This document shows positions 54,871-63,480 of a stretch of 64,000 nt of DNA, one piece after another; the first letter of the stretch is position 1, and every line of letters begins with the position of its first letter. A program made the translations under genes and the position numbers. The notes under the pieces are model-generated. The model ran no database searches, was not told where the DNA came from, and saw only the letters and a list, made by a program, of their open reading frames with translations. The DNA is taken from assembly GCF_029167105.1 (NCBI RefSeq), contig NZ_JARFML010000023.1:62001-126000 (forward strand), in the 5' to 3' direction. The stretch comes from Bradyrhizobium yuanmingense. GTDB taxonomy: Bacteria > Pseudomonadota > Alphaproteobacteria > Rhizobiales > Xanthobacteraceae.

Positions 54871-55497
54871 ATGTCCGACGCCGCGTTGCCGCTTCCTGCT
54901 TCGCCCGAGGCCGACATCCTGTCGGCGCTCGGGGCGCGCTCGATCGTGCTCGTCGGCATGATGGGGGTGGGCAAATCCACCATCGGCCGGCGCCTCGCGG
55001 CCCGGCTCAAGCTGCCCTTCACCGATGCCGACACCGAAATCGAGGTGGCCCACGCCGGCATGACCATCCCGGAGATCTTTGCGACCCATGGCGAGCCCTA
55101 TTTCCGCGACGGCGAGGCCCGTGTGATCGCGCGGCTGCTCGAGGGCGGGCCGATCGTGCTGGCGACCGGTGGCGGCGCTTTTATGCGCGAGGAGACGCGC
55201 GCGCGCATCGCGGCGAAGGCCATCTCGATCTGGCTGAGGGCGGACCATGACGTCATCATGCGCCGCGTGCGGCGCCGTGCCGACCGTCCGCTGCTGCAGA
55301 CCGTCGATCCCGAAGGAACCGTGACGCGCCTTCTCGCCCAGCGCGAGCCGATCTATGCCAATGCCGACCTCACCATCGCCTCGCGCGACGTGCCGCACGA
55401 CAGAATCGTCGAGGAATGCATCGAGGCGCTGCACGCCCGTCTCTGCGGCGGACAGCCAGCCCAACCGCCTGCCGACATTGCGAGTGCGTCAAGATGA
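54871..55497 (+). CDS. aroK: shikimate kinase
   Basis: AroK phosphorylates shikimate at the 3-hydroxyl, step 5 of aromatic amino-acid synthesis. The 208-residue protein has Walker A GMMGVGKST (residues 29-37), the shikimate-binding FTDADTEIE and GEPYFRDGEARV segments, the Walker B-like LATGGGAFM, and the lid RRRADRPLL. The ATG at 54871 begins MSDAALPLPASPE; a longer frame from 54769 lacks similarity. Its stop overlaps the aroB start (ATGA at 55494), which gives a classic aroK-aroB operon. Confidence 0.96.
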   Translation: MSDAALPLPASPEADILSALGARSIVLVGMMGVGKSTIGRRLAARLKLPFTDADTEIEVAHAGMTIPEIFATHGEPYFRDGEARVIARLLEGGPIVLATGGGAFMREETRARIAAKAISIWLRADHDVIMRRVRRRADRPLLQTVDPEGTVTRLLAQREPIYANADLTIASRDVPHDRIVEECIEALHARLCGGQPAQPPADIASASR

Positions 55498-56636
55498 CCG
55501 CGCCGTTGAAACATTCCGATCCCGTCAAGGTCGACGTCGCACTCGGCGACCGCGCCTATGACATCGTCATCGGCCGCGGCATGCTGGCCTCGCTCGGCGA
55601 GCGTGTCGCCGCTCTGCGACCCGGCGTGCGCACGGCCATCGTGACCGACCGCACCGTCGCGAAATACTGGCTCGAGCCCACTGAGGCGTCGCTCGCGGCC
55701 GCCGGCATTCCGACCTCGCGCATCGTGGTCGAGGAAGGCGAGATCTCGAAGACCTATGCCGGCCTCGAAAAGGTCAGCGAGGCCCTGATCGCCGCTCGGA
55801 TCGAGCGCAACGATCTCGTCGTCGCGCTCGGCGGCGGCGTGGTCGGCGATCTCGCCGGCTTTGCCGCGGCCATCCTGCGCCGCGGCGTCGATTTCGTGCA
55901 GGTGCCGACCTCGCTGCTCGCGCAGGTCGATTCATCCGTCGGCGGCAAGACCGGCATCAACTCGCCGCAGGGCAAGAATTTGCTCGGGGCCTTCCACCAG
56001 CCGGCGCTCGTCATCGCCGACACCGCCGTGCTCGACACGCTGTCGCCGCGCCAGTTCCGGGCCGGCTATGCCGAGGTCGCCAAATACGGCGTGCTGGGCG
56101 ACGAGGCCTTCTTCAGCTGGCTGGAGAAAAACCATGCCGACATCGTCAAGGGCGGATCGGCCCGCGAGCATGCGGTCGCGACCTCCTGCCGGGCCAAGGC
56201 CGCAATCGTCGCGCGCGACGAGCGCGAGACCGGCGAGCGCGCGCTGCTCAATCTCGGCCACACCTTCGGCCACGCGCTGGAGGCTGTGACCGGCTTCTCC
56301 GACCGCCTGTTCCACGGCGAGGGCGTCGCCATCGGCATGACGCTGGCGGCGCAGTTCTCCGTGAAGCTCGGCATGATCGGCGAGGCCGATGCGGCACGCG
56401 TCGAGCGCCATCTGATCGACGCAGGCCTGCCGACGCGCCTGCAGGACATCGCGGGCTTTGCGCAGGAAGGGCTTGCCGATGCCGACGCGCTGATGGCGTT
56501 GATGGCGCAGGACAAGAAGGTCAAGCGCGGCAAGCTCACCTTCATCCTGCTGGAGGCCGTGGGCCGCGCGGTGATCGCAAAGGACGTCGAGCCGGCGCCG
56601 GTGCGCGACTTCCTGAAAGAGAAGCTCGCACAGTGA
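55494..56636 (+). CDS. aroB: 3-dehydroquinate synthase
   Basis: AroB cyclises DAHP to 3-dehydroquinate, step 2 of the shikimate pathway, using NAD and a divalent metal. The 380-residue protein has the NAD site ALGGGVVGDLAGFAAA, FVQVPTSLLAQVDSSVGGKTGIN, the metal-site Glu in AGYAEVAKYG and the two metal His in NLGHTFGHALEA and HGEGVAIG. All are present. The start overlaps aroK by four bases; a longer frame from 55416 overlaps aroK further and is not needed. A CNNM/CorC gene follows 67 bases later. Confidence 0.97.
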   Translation: MTAPLKHSDPVKVDVALGDRAYDIVIGRGMLASLGERVAALRPGVRTAIVTDRTVAKYWLEPTEASLAAAGIPTSRIVVEEGEISKTYAGLEKVSEALIAARIERNDLVVALGGGVVGDLAGFAAAILRRGVDFVQVPTSLLAQVDSSVGGKTGINSPQGKNLLGAFHQPALVIADTAVLDTLSPRQFRAGYAEVAKYGVLGDEAFFSWLEKNHADIVKGGSAREHAVATSCRAKAAIVARDERETGERALLNLGHTFGHALEAVTGFSDRLFHGEGVAIGMTLAAQFSVKLGMIGEADAARVERHLIDAGLPTRLQDIAGFAQEGLADADALMALMAQDKKVKRGKLTFILLEAVGRAVIAKDVEPAPVRDFLKEKLAQ

Positions 56637-56703
56637 TGACGGGACCGTTCAGATCGGCCGCCCGCGAAACGGCGGGGAATGCCGGGGCGGTCGCGAGGCA
56701 AAC

Positions 56704-58056
56704 ATGAGTTCGATCTCGATCAATCTGCTGCTTGCGGCCCTCCTGCTCGCCGCCAACGCGTTTTACGTGGCGGCGGAATTCGCGCTGGTGAAGAGCCGCG
56801 GCTTCCGCGTCAAGGCCATGGTCGAGCAGAACCGCTTCGGCGCGCGCCTGCTGCAGACGATGATGATAAACATCGAATCCTATCTCGCCTGCTGCCAGCT
56901 CGGCATCACCATGGCCTCGCTCGGTCTTGGCTGGATCGGTGAGCCGACCGTGTCTGCGCTGCTGAGCCCCGTCCTCAGCCCGCTCGGAATGTCGGAGGCC
57001 ACGCTGCACTTCACCTCGTTCGTGGCGGGTTTCCTGGTCTTCTCTTCGCTGCACATCGTCATCGGCGAGCAGGTGCCGAAGACGCTTGCGATCCGGGAGC
57101 CGATGCCGGTGTCGCAGTGGATTGCGTATCCGCTGCATTTTTCCTACCTCGTGTTCTATCCGCTGAGCTGGTGTCTCAACACGGCGTCGGGCGCGATCCT
57201 GCGCCTGATGGGGGTGCAGGAGTTCTCGCAACACGAAATCCTGACGGATTCGGAGATCGAGGGCCTGGTTGAGGAATCGGCCGTGCACGGCAAGATCGAG
57301 AGCGGCGAGGCCGAGTACATTCACAACGTCTTCCGTCTCGGCGAGCTGACGGTGTCTGACGTGATGGTCCACCGCACGGCCATGGTGATGATCAACGCCG
57401 ACCTGCCGCCGGAGGAGCTGGTGCGGGAGGTGCTGGCCACCGAATACACCCGCATTCCGCTGTGGCGGGACAAGTCGGAGAACATCATCGGCATTCTTCA
57501 CGCCAAGGATCTGTTGCGCGCGATCCGCGCATCGGAGGGCGACACGTCGCGCATCGACGTCACCACCATCATGCTGCCGCCCTGGTTCGTGCCGGAGATG
57601 CGGCCGATATCCCAGCAGCTCAAGGCGTTCCGCCGCCGCAAGACCCATTTCGCACTCGTCGTCGACGAGTATGGTGAGGTCGAAGGCCTCGTGACGCTGG
57701 AAGACATTCTGGAGGAGATCGTCGGCGACATCTCCGACGAGCATGACGTGGTGGTGGCCGGCGTGCGCCGTCAGCCGGACGGCTCCGTCGTGGTCGACGG
57801 GTCGGTGCCGATCCGCGATCTCAACCGCGCCATGGACTGGCACCTGCCCGATGAAGAGGCAACCACGGTCGCCGGTCTCGTCATTCACGAGGCGCGCTCG
57901 ATCCCCGACCGCGGCCAGAGCTTCACTTTCCACGGTTTCCGCTTCCGCGTCCTCCGCCGCGAGCGCAACCGCATCACCGCGCTCCGTATTTCACCGGTGA
58001 CGCGCGAGGCCGAGCTGGAAGCGGCAAAGCCGAGACGGGCCGGAACGTCGTTCTAA
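56704..58056 (+). CDS. CNNM/CorC family hemolysin-like membrane protein
   Basis: This 450-residue protein has the DUF21 (CNNM) transmembrane domain (about residues 1-185, starting SINLLLAALLLAANAFYVAAEFALVKSR), a paired CBS domain (about 210-330) and a C-terminal CorC/HlyC domain (about 350-435). Such proteins act in magnesium or cobalt efflux and ion homeostasis; the hemolysin label is historical. It follows aroB by 67 bases in the same direction, so it may share the aroKB transcript. Its stop overlaps the convergent bolA gene end by four bases. Confidence 0.92.
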   Translation: MSSISINLLLAALLLAANAFYVAAEFALVKSRGFRVKAMVEQNRFGARLLQTMMINIESYLACCQLGITMASLGLGWIGEPTVSALLSPVLSPLGMSEATLHFTSFVAGFLVFSSLHIVIGEQVPKTLAIREPMPVSQWIAYPLHFSYLVFYPLSWCLNTASGAILRLMGVQEFSQHEILTDSEIEGLVEESAVHGKIESGEAEYIHNVFRLGELTVSDVMVHRTAMVMINADLPPEELVREVLATEYTRIPLWRDKSENIIGILHAKDLLRAIRASEGDTSRIDVTTIMLPPWFVPEMRPISQQLKAFRRRKTHFALVVDEYGEVEGLVTLEDILEEIVGDISDEHDVVVAGVRRQPDGSVVVDGSVPIRDLNRAMDWHLPDEEATTVAGLVIHEARSIPDRGQSFTFHGFRFRVLRRERNRITALRISPVTREAELEAAKPRRAGTSF

Positions 58057-58322
58057 CCTTCCCCCGGCGCCTGCGCATTGATCGCCAGCGCGTGCACGCT
58101 GCCGGCAAGTTCCGCGGCGAGCGCCGAATTTATCATGCGATGACGGTCGACCCGGCTCTTCCCTTTGAAGGCGGCAGACACGATATACACCCGGAAGTGC
58201 GTCTCGCCGCCCGGCCGGTGACCGGAATGGCCCTCATGCAAATGTGACTCGTCGACGACTTGCAGGCTTTCCGGCGTGAAAGCTTCCTGCAACTTGTTGC
58301 TGATAGTGTCTTTCATAGCCAT
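58053..58322 (-). CDS. BolA family protein
   Basis: This is an 89-residue BolA/IbaG-type protein that partners monothiol glutaredoxins in iron-sulfur cluster handling or acts as a morphogene regulator. The fold is seen in ESLQVVDESHLHEGHSGHRPGGETHFRVYIVS, with the conserved His residues, and RVDRHRMINSALAAEL. The start is uncertain: ATG codons occur at 58331, 58322 and 58316; I use 58322. It is divergent from the J-domain gene, the usual rhizobial order before cobST, though cobST is about 31 kb away here. Confidence 0.9.
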   Translation of the reverse strand: MAMKDTISNKLQEAFTPESLQVVDESHLHEGHSGHRPGGETHFRVYIVSAAFKGKSRVDRHRMINSALAAELAGSVHALAINAQAPGEG

Positions 58323-58449
58323 GTGTGCCATTAAGGTGCGCGCTCGCATCCCGTCAATACCCGGACGTCCAAGCTCGTCGCGACCGGGTGCTTAGCGAAT
58401 TGCAATGTCAAGACTTGAAGGTTTTTGCATTGCGTAGTCAAAGTCAGCC

Positions 58450-59079
58450 ATGCCGATCGATTCATCAAAATTCTTCGACTCAATCCGCGTGAAGCCGCGG
58501 GGCAAGCAGCCGGAAGTGAAGCCGCGCGACACCGCGGTCAATTGCGAATGGGCGGGCTGCGCCAACAAGGGCTCGCACCGGGCGCCGAAGGGCCGCGAGA
58601 ACCAGCGCGAGTACTGGCACTTCTGCCTCGACCACGTGCGCGAGTACAACCAGAACTACAATTTCTTTTCCGGCATGAATGCCGATGCCGTTGCACGCTA
58701 CCAGAAGGATGCGCTGACCGGTCACCGTCCGACCTGGAAGATGGGCGCCAATGGCGGCAAGAAGGGCGCGGAAGAGATCGACATGGCGTCCGATCCTTTC
58801 AGCATGTTCTCCGAGATCAACGGCCGCGCCAGCTGGCGCAAGGGCCCTGAAGCTGCGCCCAAGGCCGAGACGCGCAAGGTGATGAACGCCGAGCGCAAGG
58901 CGCTTCAGGTCATGGGCCTCGGCCCCAGCGCGACGCTTGCCGACGTCAAGACCAAGTACAAGGCGCTGGTGAAGCAGCACCACCCCGATGCCAACGGCGG
59001 CGATCGCTCGACCGAGGACCGCCTGATCGAGATCATCAAGGCGTACAATTATCTGAAGACGGTCGTGCGCGAGGCGTAA
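58450..59079 (+). CDS. J-domain (DnaJ-like) protein
   Basis: This 209-residue cytoplasmic protein has a C-terminal J domain (about residues 145-209): ALQVMGLGPSATLADVKTKYKALVKQHHPDANGGDRS, with the essential HPD tripeptide. The N-terminal half has a Cys-pair segment (NCEWAGCANKGSH and WHFCLDHVREYNQNYNFF) that looks like a small metal or structural module. The family occurs next to bolA and often cobS in Rhizobiales; its client is unknown. It must act by stimulating an Hsp70. Confidence 0.9.
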   Translation: MPIDSSKFFDSIRVKPRGKQPEVKPRDTAVNCEWAGCANKGSHRAPKGRENQREYWHFCLDHVREYNQNYNFFSGMNADAVARYQKDALTGHRPTWKMGANGGKKGAEEIDMASDPFSMFSEINGRASWRKGPEAAPKAETRKVMNAERKALQVMGLGPSATLADVKTKYKALVKQHHPDANGGDRSTEDRLIEIIKAYNYLKTVVREA

Positions 59080-59091
59080 GGCGGCCTCGGG

Positions 59092-59262
59092 CTTTCTTCC
59101 TTCTTCCCTTGTGGGAGAAGGTGGCGCGGAGCGCCGGATGAGGGGTTGCTTCCGCAGATTCCAATGTAAGAGGGTGCTCGCCGAGAGAACCCCTCACCCG
59201 TCTCGCCGCTAGGCGGCGAGCCACCCTCTCCCACAAAGGGGGAGAGGGGAAGAGCGCTCCGC
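59092..59262. repeat. long inverted repeat (rhizobial palindrome)
   Basis: CCCTTGTGGGAGAAGGTGGC near 59106, with GGATGAGGGGTT after it, recurs in reverse as AACCCCTCACCC near 59190 and GAGCCACCCTCTCCCACAAAGGGG ending near 59242. The arms are about 60 bases with mismatches, around a loop near 59150-59190. It lies between the convergent J-domain and citrate synthase genes. The CCTCTCCC/GGGAGAGG core is that of the 22.0 and 46.9 kb hairpins. Confidence 0.75.
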
Positions 59263-59267
59263 ATTCC

Positions 59268-60362
59268 CTAGGCTTCCGGCATCGCCCCGACATATGACGA
59301 GCTCGGCCGGATCAGCCGCCCCGTCCGCTGCTGCTCGCGGGCGTGCGCGGTCCAGCCTGCGGCGCGCGCGACCGCGAAGATCGGCGTGAATGCCTGCCGC
59401 GGAATCGCCAGGGAATCGAGCAGAATCGCGGTGAAGAACTCGACGTTCGTCTCCAACGGCCGCTCCGGATTCTTCCTGCGCAAGGCGCTGCGGATATAGG
59501 CCTCGACCTCGCCGGCAAACGGCAGATCTGTGCCATTGGAAGCAAGCGCCTCGACCGCGGTCTTGAGCACGTCGGCGCGCGGATCGCGGACGCGATAGAC
59601 ACGGTGACCGAACCCCATCATGCGCTCGCCGCGCGCCAGCGCCGCATCCACCCATGACTGGATGCGCTCGCGCGAGCCGATCGCGTCCAGCATTTCCAGC
59701 ACCGGCTCCGGCGCGCCGCCATGCAGCGGACCGGTCAGCGCGCAATAGCCGGCGGTGACGGCCGCGAACAGATCGGCCTGCGTCGAGGCCACCACGCGCG
59801 CGGCGAAGGTGGAGGCGTTCATGCCGTGGTCGCTGGCGGTGACGAGATAGGCGTCCAATGCCGTGATCTCGCGCGTTGCAGGCGAACGCCCGTGCAGCAT
59901 GCGCAGCGTGTCGGCGGCATGGCTCACGTCGGGATCGGGCGCGACCGGCTCCAGCCCCTTGGCGCGCCGGACCAGCGCGCCCGCGATCACCGGAAACGCG
60001 CCGACGATCGTCGCCTCGTGCTCCAGCCCGTGCTCGGCGCGAAGTCCGGCGACGGCGGCACGAAACCCGTCGATGATGCCCATGCCGCGCGTCGCCGGCA
60101 ACAGGTCCGGCAGCCGCGCGAAGGCGCGCTCGCGCGCCACGCCCAGGTGTGAGCGCACATTGGCCTCGGTGAGGGTGGTCTTGCTGGCGCCGTTCCAGAG
60201 CCGGGCGGTGACGCCCTCGAAGCTCGAGAGTGCAGCGAGCCGTCCGACGTGCTCGCCAGCGATGATCAGCTCGCCGCGCTCGCCGTCGACATGGCTCAGC
60301 ACGGTCTCGGCCGCGGGAACGCCGTCCAGCCCGATCTGGCTTTTGGTGAGGTGGATGTTCAT
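59268..60362 (-). CDS. citrate synthase / 2-methylcitrate synthase family protein
   Basis: This 364-residue enzyme condenses acetyl-CoA (or propionyl-CoA) with oxaloacetate. The active-site residues are visible: His in TASDHGMNAST, His in MGFGHRVYRVRDPRA, and a Glu (NVEFFTA) where most citrate synthases have Asp, a variation I recall from Bacillus CitA. The AGWTAHAREQ segment near the end is also typical. The chain is shorter than classical GltA. AGGAG precedes the ATG at 60362. It is divergent from a second citrate-synthase-like gene with 75 bases between them, so the pair is probably co-regulated. Confidence 0.9.
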   Translation of the reverse strand: MNIHLTKSQIGLDGVPAAETVLSHVDGERGELIIAGEHVGRLAALSSFEGVTARLWNGASKTTLTEANVRSHLGVARERAFARLPDLLPATRGMGIIDGFRAAVAGLRAEHGLEHEATIVGAFPVIAGALVRRAKGLEPVAPDPDVSHAADTLRMLHGRSPATREITALDAYLVTASDHGMNASTFAARVVASTQADLFAAVTAGYCALTGPLHGGAPEPVLEMLDAIGSRERIQSWVDAALARGERMMGFGHRVYRVRDPRADVLKTAVEALASNGTDLPFAGEVEAYIRSALRRKNPERPLETNVEFFTAILLDSLAIPRQAFTPIFAVARAAGWTAHAREQQRTGRLIRPSSSYVGAMPEA

Positions 60363-60374
60363 GGCCCAATCTCC

Positions 60375-60389
60375 TGTTCACGGAGAACA
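60375..60389. promoter_or_regulatory. inverted repeat near the citrate synthase start
   Basis: TGTTC (60375-60379) and GAACA (60385-60389) form a 5-bp inverted repeat with a 5-base spacer, overlapping the ribosome site of the minus-strand citrate synthase gene. It could be a minor operator or chance. Confidence 0.25.
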
Positions 60390-60408
60390 AGGTCAGGCCT
60401 CTCGACAC

Positions 60409-60436
60409 ATTGATCAATCTTGATTACATAAATCAA
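60409..60436. promoter_or_regulatory. paired operator-like palindromes between divergent citrate synthase genes
   Basis: ATTGATCAAT (60409-60418) is a perfect 10-base palindrome. TTGATT (60420-60425) and AATCAA (60431-60436) form an inverted repeat with a 5-base spacer, ending one base before the fusion gene ATG. The two share the TTGAT half-site. They are natural binding sites for the helix-turn-helix domain of the fusion protein, or for another shared regulator. Confidence 0.55.
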
Positions 60437-60437
60437 T

Positions 60438-61667
60438 ATGAAAAATTCTAATGGGCTGTACCTCTCCGCCCGGGAAGCCGCCGCCGAGCTCGCGATCTCC
60501 CCGGCCACCCTCTACGCCTATGTCAGCCGCGGCCTGATCCGCTCCGAGCCGACGCCGGACTCGCGAAAGAACCGCTATCGCGCCGAGGATGTTCGTGCGC
60601 TGAAGGAGCGCCGTGTGCCGTCGCCGGAGCCACGCGGCCTGCGCAGCTTCGATGCCGATCTGCCGGTGATGGACACGGAGATCTCGACCATCACCGAGGA
60701 GGGCGCGATCTATCGCGGCGTCAATTGCGTCGATCTTTCCGAGAATGACACGCTGGAGCACACCGCGACGCTGCTGTGGGATGTCGCCGACGTCGATCCG
60801 TTTGCCCCCGACAATCAACCGGAACTCTCCGAGGAAATGCGCCTGATCGCGGAGGCCGCGCGCCGGGCGGCACCGATCGACCGCGCCATCGCCGTGCTCG
60901 CACTGGCCGCGAGCGTCGATCCCCGCGCCTTCACCCGGGCACCGGATGGCCGCGCCATGGTCGGCGCGCGCATCGTCCGCCTGCTGGTTGCGACCATGCT
61001 CAATGCGGAAGCCTCGGCCGAGCCGCTGCATCAGCAGGTCGCGCGCGCTTGGGCGGCAGACAACAAGCACGCGCCCGATTTGATCCGCCGCGCGCTGGTA
61101 CTGCTCGCCGATCACGAGCTGAACGCGTCGACCTTCACCGCACGCTGCGCGGCCTCGACCGGCCTCAACCTTTATGACTCCGTCATCGCCGGGCTCGCCG
61201 CATTGAAAGGGCCGAAGCATGGCGGCGCCGGCGTCCTGGCCTCACAGCTCGTCAAGACGCTGGTCGACCGCGACGTCGAGCCGATGGTGCGCGAGCGCGT
61301 CGCCCTCGGCGAACGCTTTGCCGGCTTTGGCCACGGTGTCTACAAGCACGGCGACCCCCGCGCGCAATCGCTGCTGAACGCGCTGTCGCGCTCCGGCGCG
61401 CCGCGCAAATTCACCAGGGAAGTGCCAGAGCGGATCGCGGAAGCCACCGGCGAGTTCGTCAATATCGACTACGCGCTCGCCGTGCTGGTCCACGCACTGC
61501 GCCTGCCCGCCGGCAGCGAGCTGGCGCTGTTCGCGATGGCCCGCAGCGTCGGCTGGATCGCGCACGCCAGCGAGCAATTGCAATTCGGCAAGCTGATCAG
61601 GCCGCGCGCGAGATATGTGGGCCCGACGCCGGGAAAGAGGGTGGGGGCTGCGAAATCCGGAGCCTAA
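60438..61667 (+). CDS. citrate synthase-like enzyme fused to an N-terminal helix-turn-helix domain
   Basis: This 409-residue protein begins with a MerR/HTH_17-type DNA-binding domain (about residues 8-58: LSAREAAAELAISPATLYAYVSRGLI, then a wing with SRKNRYRAEDVRALKERR). A citrate synthase domain follows to the end. The catalytic residues are kept: His in ADHELNAST, His in GFGHGVYKHGDPRA and Asp in VNIDYALAV. The Arg after the second His is replaced by Gly. It could sense oxaloacetate or acetyl-CoA state and regulate the divergent citrate synthase. It might also simply be a bifunctional enzyme. Confidence 0.85.
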   Translation: MKNSNGLYLSAREAAAELAISPATLYAYVSRGLIRSEPTPDSRKNRYRAEDVRALKERRVPSPEPRGLRSFDADLPVMDTEISTITEEGAIYRGVNCVDLSENDTLEHTATLLWDVADVDPFAPDNQPELSEEMRLIAEAARRAAPIDRAIAVLALAASVDPRAFTRAPDGRAMVGARIVRLLVATMLNAEASAEPLHQQVARAWAADNKHAPDLIRRALVLLADHELNASTFTARCAASTGLNLYDSVIAGLAALKGPKHGGAGVLASQLVKTLVDRDVEPMVRERVALGERFAGFGHGVYKHGDPRAQSLLNALSRSGAPRKFTREVPERIAEATGEFVNIDYALAVLVHALRLPAGSELALFAMARSVGWIAHASEQLQFGKLIRPRARYVGPTPGKRVGAAKSGA

Positions 61668-61765
61668 AGCGCGATGCGATCAGGATGAATCGTCATCGCG
61701 CTTTAGGTTATTGTTTGAGCATGATCTTTTCGGAAAACCGCTTCACACTTTTCCGGATCATGCTC
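61664..61765. repeat. two-hairpin dispersed repeat
   Basis: CTAAAGCGCGATG (61664-61676) pairs perfectly with CATCGCGCTTTAG (61694-61706). GAGCATGATC (61717-61726) pairs perfectly with GATCATGCTC (61756-61765) around a CGGAA/TTCCG inner stem. This two-part element is one I recall as highly repeated in Bradyrhizobium and Rhodopseudomonas. It lies between the convergent fusion and LysR genes and starts just before the fusion gene stop. Confidence 0.8.
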
Positions 61766-61784
61766 TAGATCACTTTCCGGATCT

Positions 61785-62714
61785 TCAGCCTAGGCTTCCG
61801 GCGAACCGCTCGGCGATCCTGTTTCTCCTGAATGCCTCGGCGACCCAGTCCACGAAGACTCTCGTCTTTGCGGGCACAAACTTGCGCGACGCGTAGTAAA
61901 TCGAGATCGCGCCGGCGTCACAGTACCATCTTGGCACCAGGCGTAGCAGCGACCCCTCTTCGAGCGCGGGAAGAATGTCGGCGGTGGCGAGCATGGCAAC
62001 GCCCAGACCCAGCAGTGCCGCCTCGCGCATCGCAGCCGGGTCGTTGACGACGATCGCCTCAGACAGGAGGGCTTGGACTTCGCGCCCCGAAACATCGCGC
62101 ATCGACCAGTGCCGGATGCGCCCGCTCTGGAGCGAGCGCATGACAATGCCATCCAACGCGGCCAATTCGTCCGGCGTGGTCGGTAATGTTCGACCCGACA
62201 TGTAGACCGGAGAAGCAACGGCGATGATGTGTGCCGGCGCAAGGGTTCGGCTGACAAGTCCCGGCAACAATTCAAACCCGCCTCCGATCGCGGCGTCGTA
62301 GCCTTCACCGACCAGATCGACTTGGCGATTTTCAAAGTGCCACTCAGGACGGACCTGCGGATAACGGGCCAAGAAGCCGGGAAGCAGCGGCAGGATATGA
62401 GCTGTGCCGAATGTCGGCGGGAGGCTTATCTTGAGAACGCCCGCCGGCTCCTCGCGTCCGGTGGACGTTCCGGCGATCGCTGCCTGCAGCCCTTCGAGGT
62501 GGCCAGTGATCGCTGTGCGGAACGTCTCGCCGGCTTCGGTGAGCGTCAGCCTCCGTGTCGAACGATGAAATAATCGGACGCCGAGATTGCGCTCCAGCAT
62601 GGCGACGTTGCGGCTGACGGCTGCCGGAGTCAGCAAAAGGCGTCGGCCAGCCTCCGAAAAGCTGCCACACTCAGCGCTGCGAACGAATGCTTCCAGGTTG
62701 GCCAGCGTTTCCAT
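61785..62714 (-). CDS. LysR family transcriptional regulator
   Basis: This 309-residue regulator has the N-terminal winged helix-turn-helix (METLANLEAFVRSAECGSFSEAGRRLLLTPAAVSRNVAMLERNLGVRLFHRSTRRLTLTEAG, residues 1-62) and a C-terminal inducer-binding domain with the TFGTAHILPLLPGFLARYPQVRPEW stretch. It is divergent from the F420-reductase-like gene, with an inverted repeat between them, so it probably controls that gene and the NTF2-like gene. The inducer is unknown. Confidence 0.92.
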   Translation of the reverse strand: METLANLEAFVRSAECGSFSEAGRRLLLTPAAVSRNVAMLERNLGVRLFHRSTRRLTLTEAGETFRTAITGHLEGLQAAIAGTSTGREEPAGVLKISLPPTFGTAHILPLLPGFLARYPQVRPEWHFENRQVDLVGEGYDAAIGGGFELLPGLVSRTLAPAHIIAVASPVYMSGRTLPTTPDELAALDGIVMRSLQSGRIRHWSMRDVSGREVQALLSEAIVVNDPAAMREAALLGLGVAMLATADILPALEEGSLLRLVPRWYCDAGAISIYYASRKFVPAKTRVFVDWVAEAFRRNRIAERFAGSLG

Positions 62715-62736
62715 GGGCTCATTTTCAAAGGAACGT

Positions 62737-62759
62737 TGATAATCTTACGACCAATATCA
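62737..62759. promoter_or_regulatory. LysR-type operator candidate
   Basis: TGATA (62737-62741) and TATCA (62755-62759) are perfect inverted arms with a 13-base interior in the LysR/dehydrogenase intergenic region. The T-rich/A-rich form and position suit a LysR recognition site, though the classic T-N11-A spacing is not exact. Confidence 0.4.
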
Positions 62760-62839
62760 TGCTAATCAAAGGGCAATATTTCGATCATCTCTGAGCGACC
62801 GATCAGTTCGCCTGATCCCAAACAGCCCGGAGCATTTCC

Positions 62840-63442
62840 ATGTCCACCATCGGCATCATCGGCGCAGGCAATATCGGCCGCGCAATCGCACAAGTGCTGG
62901 CGCGCAACGGCATCGCCGTGACCCTGTCCAACAGCCGAGGGCCGGACAGCCTCAGGACCACCGTCGCCGAGATCGGTCCGCTCGTGACCGCGGGCACCCG
63001 CGAGGAAGCCGCCGCCAAGGATATCGTGTTCGTCGCCGTCAACTGGTCGAAGCTGCCAGATGCGCTCGCCGGCCTGCCGCCATTCGGCGGGCGCATCGTC
63101 ATCGACGCCAACAACCCGATCGAAGCGCCACTGTTCAAGCCGGCAGAACTCGGCGGTCGCGCCTCGTCCGAAGTTTTCGCCGATCTGGTCCCCCGTGCGC
63201 GGGTGGTGAAAGCGTTCAACCATCTTTTGGCGCAACTCCTCGCAACCGACCCGGCGAGCGAGGGCGGCAAGCGCGTGCTTTTCTACGCGGGCGACGATGC
63301 CGGCGCGAAAGCGGAGATCGGCGCTCTGATCGATCGGCTCGGATTTTTCGGCATCGATCTGGGCTCGCTCGCGATTGGGGCCAGGTTGACCCAGTTTCCT
63401 GGCGGTCCGCTTCCCGCGCTGAACCTGGTGAAGTTCGGATGA
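62840..63442 (+). CDS. NADPH-dependent F420 reductase-like NAD(P)-binding protein
   Basis: This 200-residue Rossmann protein of the COG2085 (F420-dependent NADP reductase-like) family has the dinucleotide motif GIIGAGNIGRAIA at residues 5-17, NSRGPDSL after strand 2, and VVKAFNHLLAQLL in the middle. Because Bradyrhizobium is not known to make F420 as a main cofactor, this is probably an NAD(P)-dependent oxidoreductase of unknown substrate. CCGGAG is seven bases before the ATG. It overlaps the next open frame and is driven divergently from LysR. Confidence 0.85.
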   Translation: MSTIGIIGAGNIGRAIAQVLARNGIAVTLSNSRGPDSLRTTVAEIGPLVTAGTREEAAAKDIVFVAVNWSKLPDALAGLPPFGGRIVIDANNPIEAPLFKPAELGGRASSEVFADLVPRARVVKAFNHLLAQLLATDPASEGGKRVLFYAGDDAGAKAEIGALIDRLGFFGIDLGSLAIGARLTQFPGGPLPALNLVKFG

Positions 63443-63480
63443 TGTGCGAGCCACTTGGCAACACGATGAAAGGGATCACG

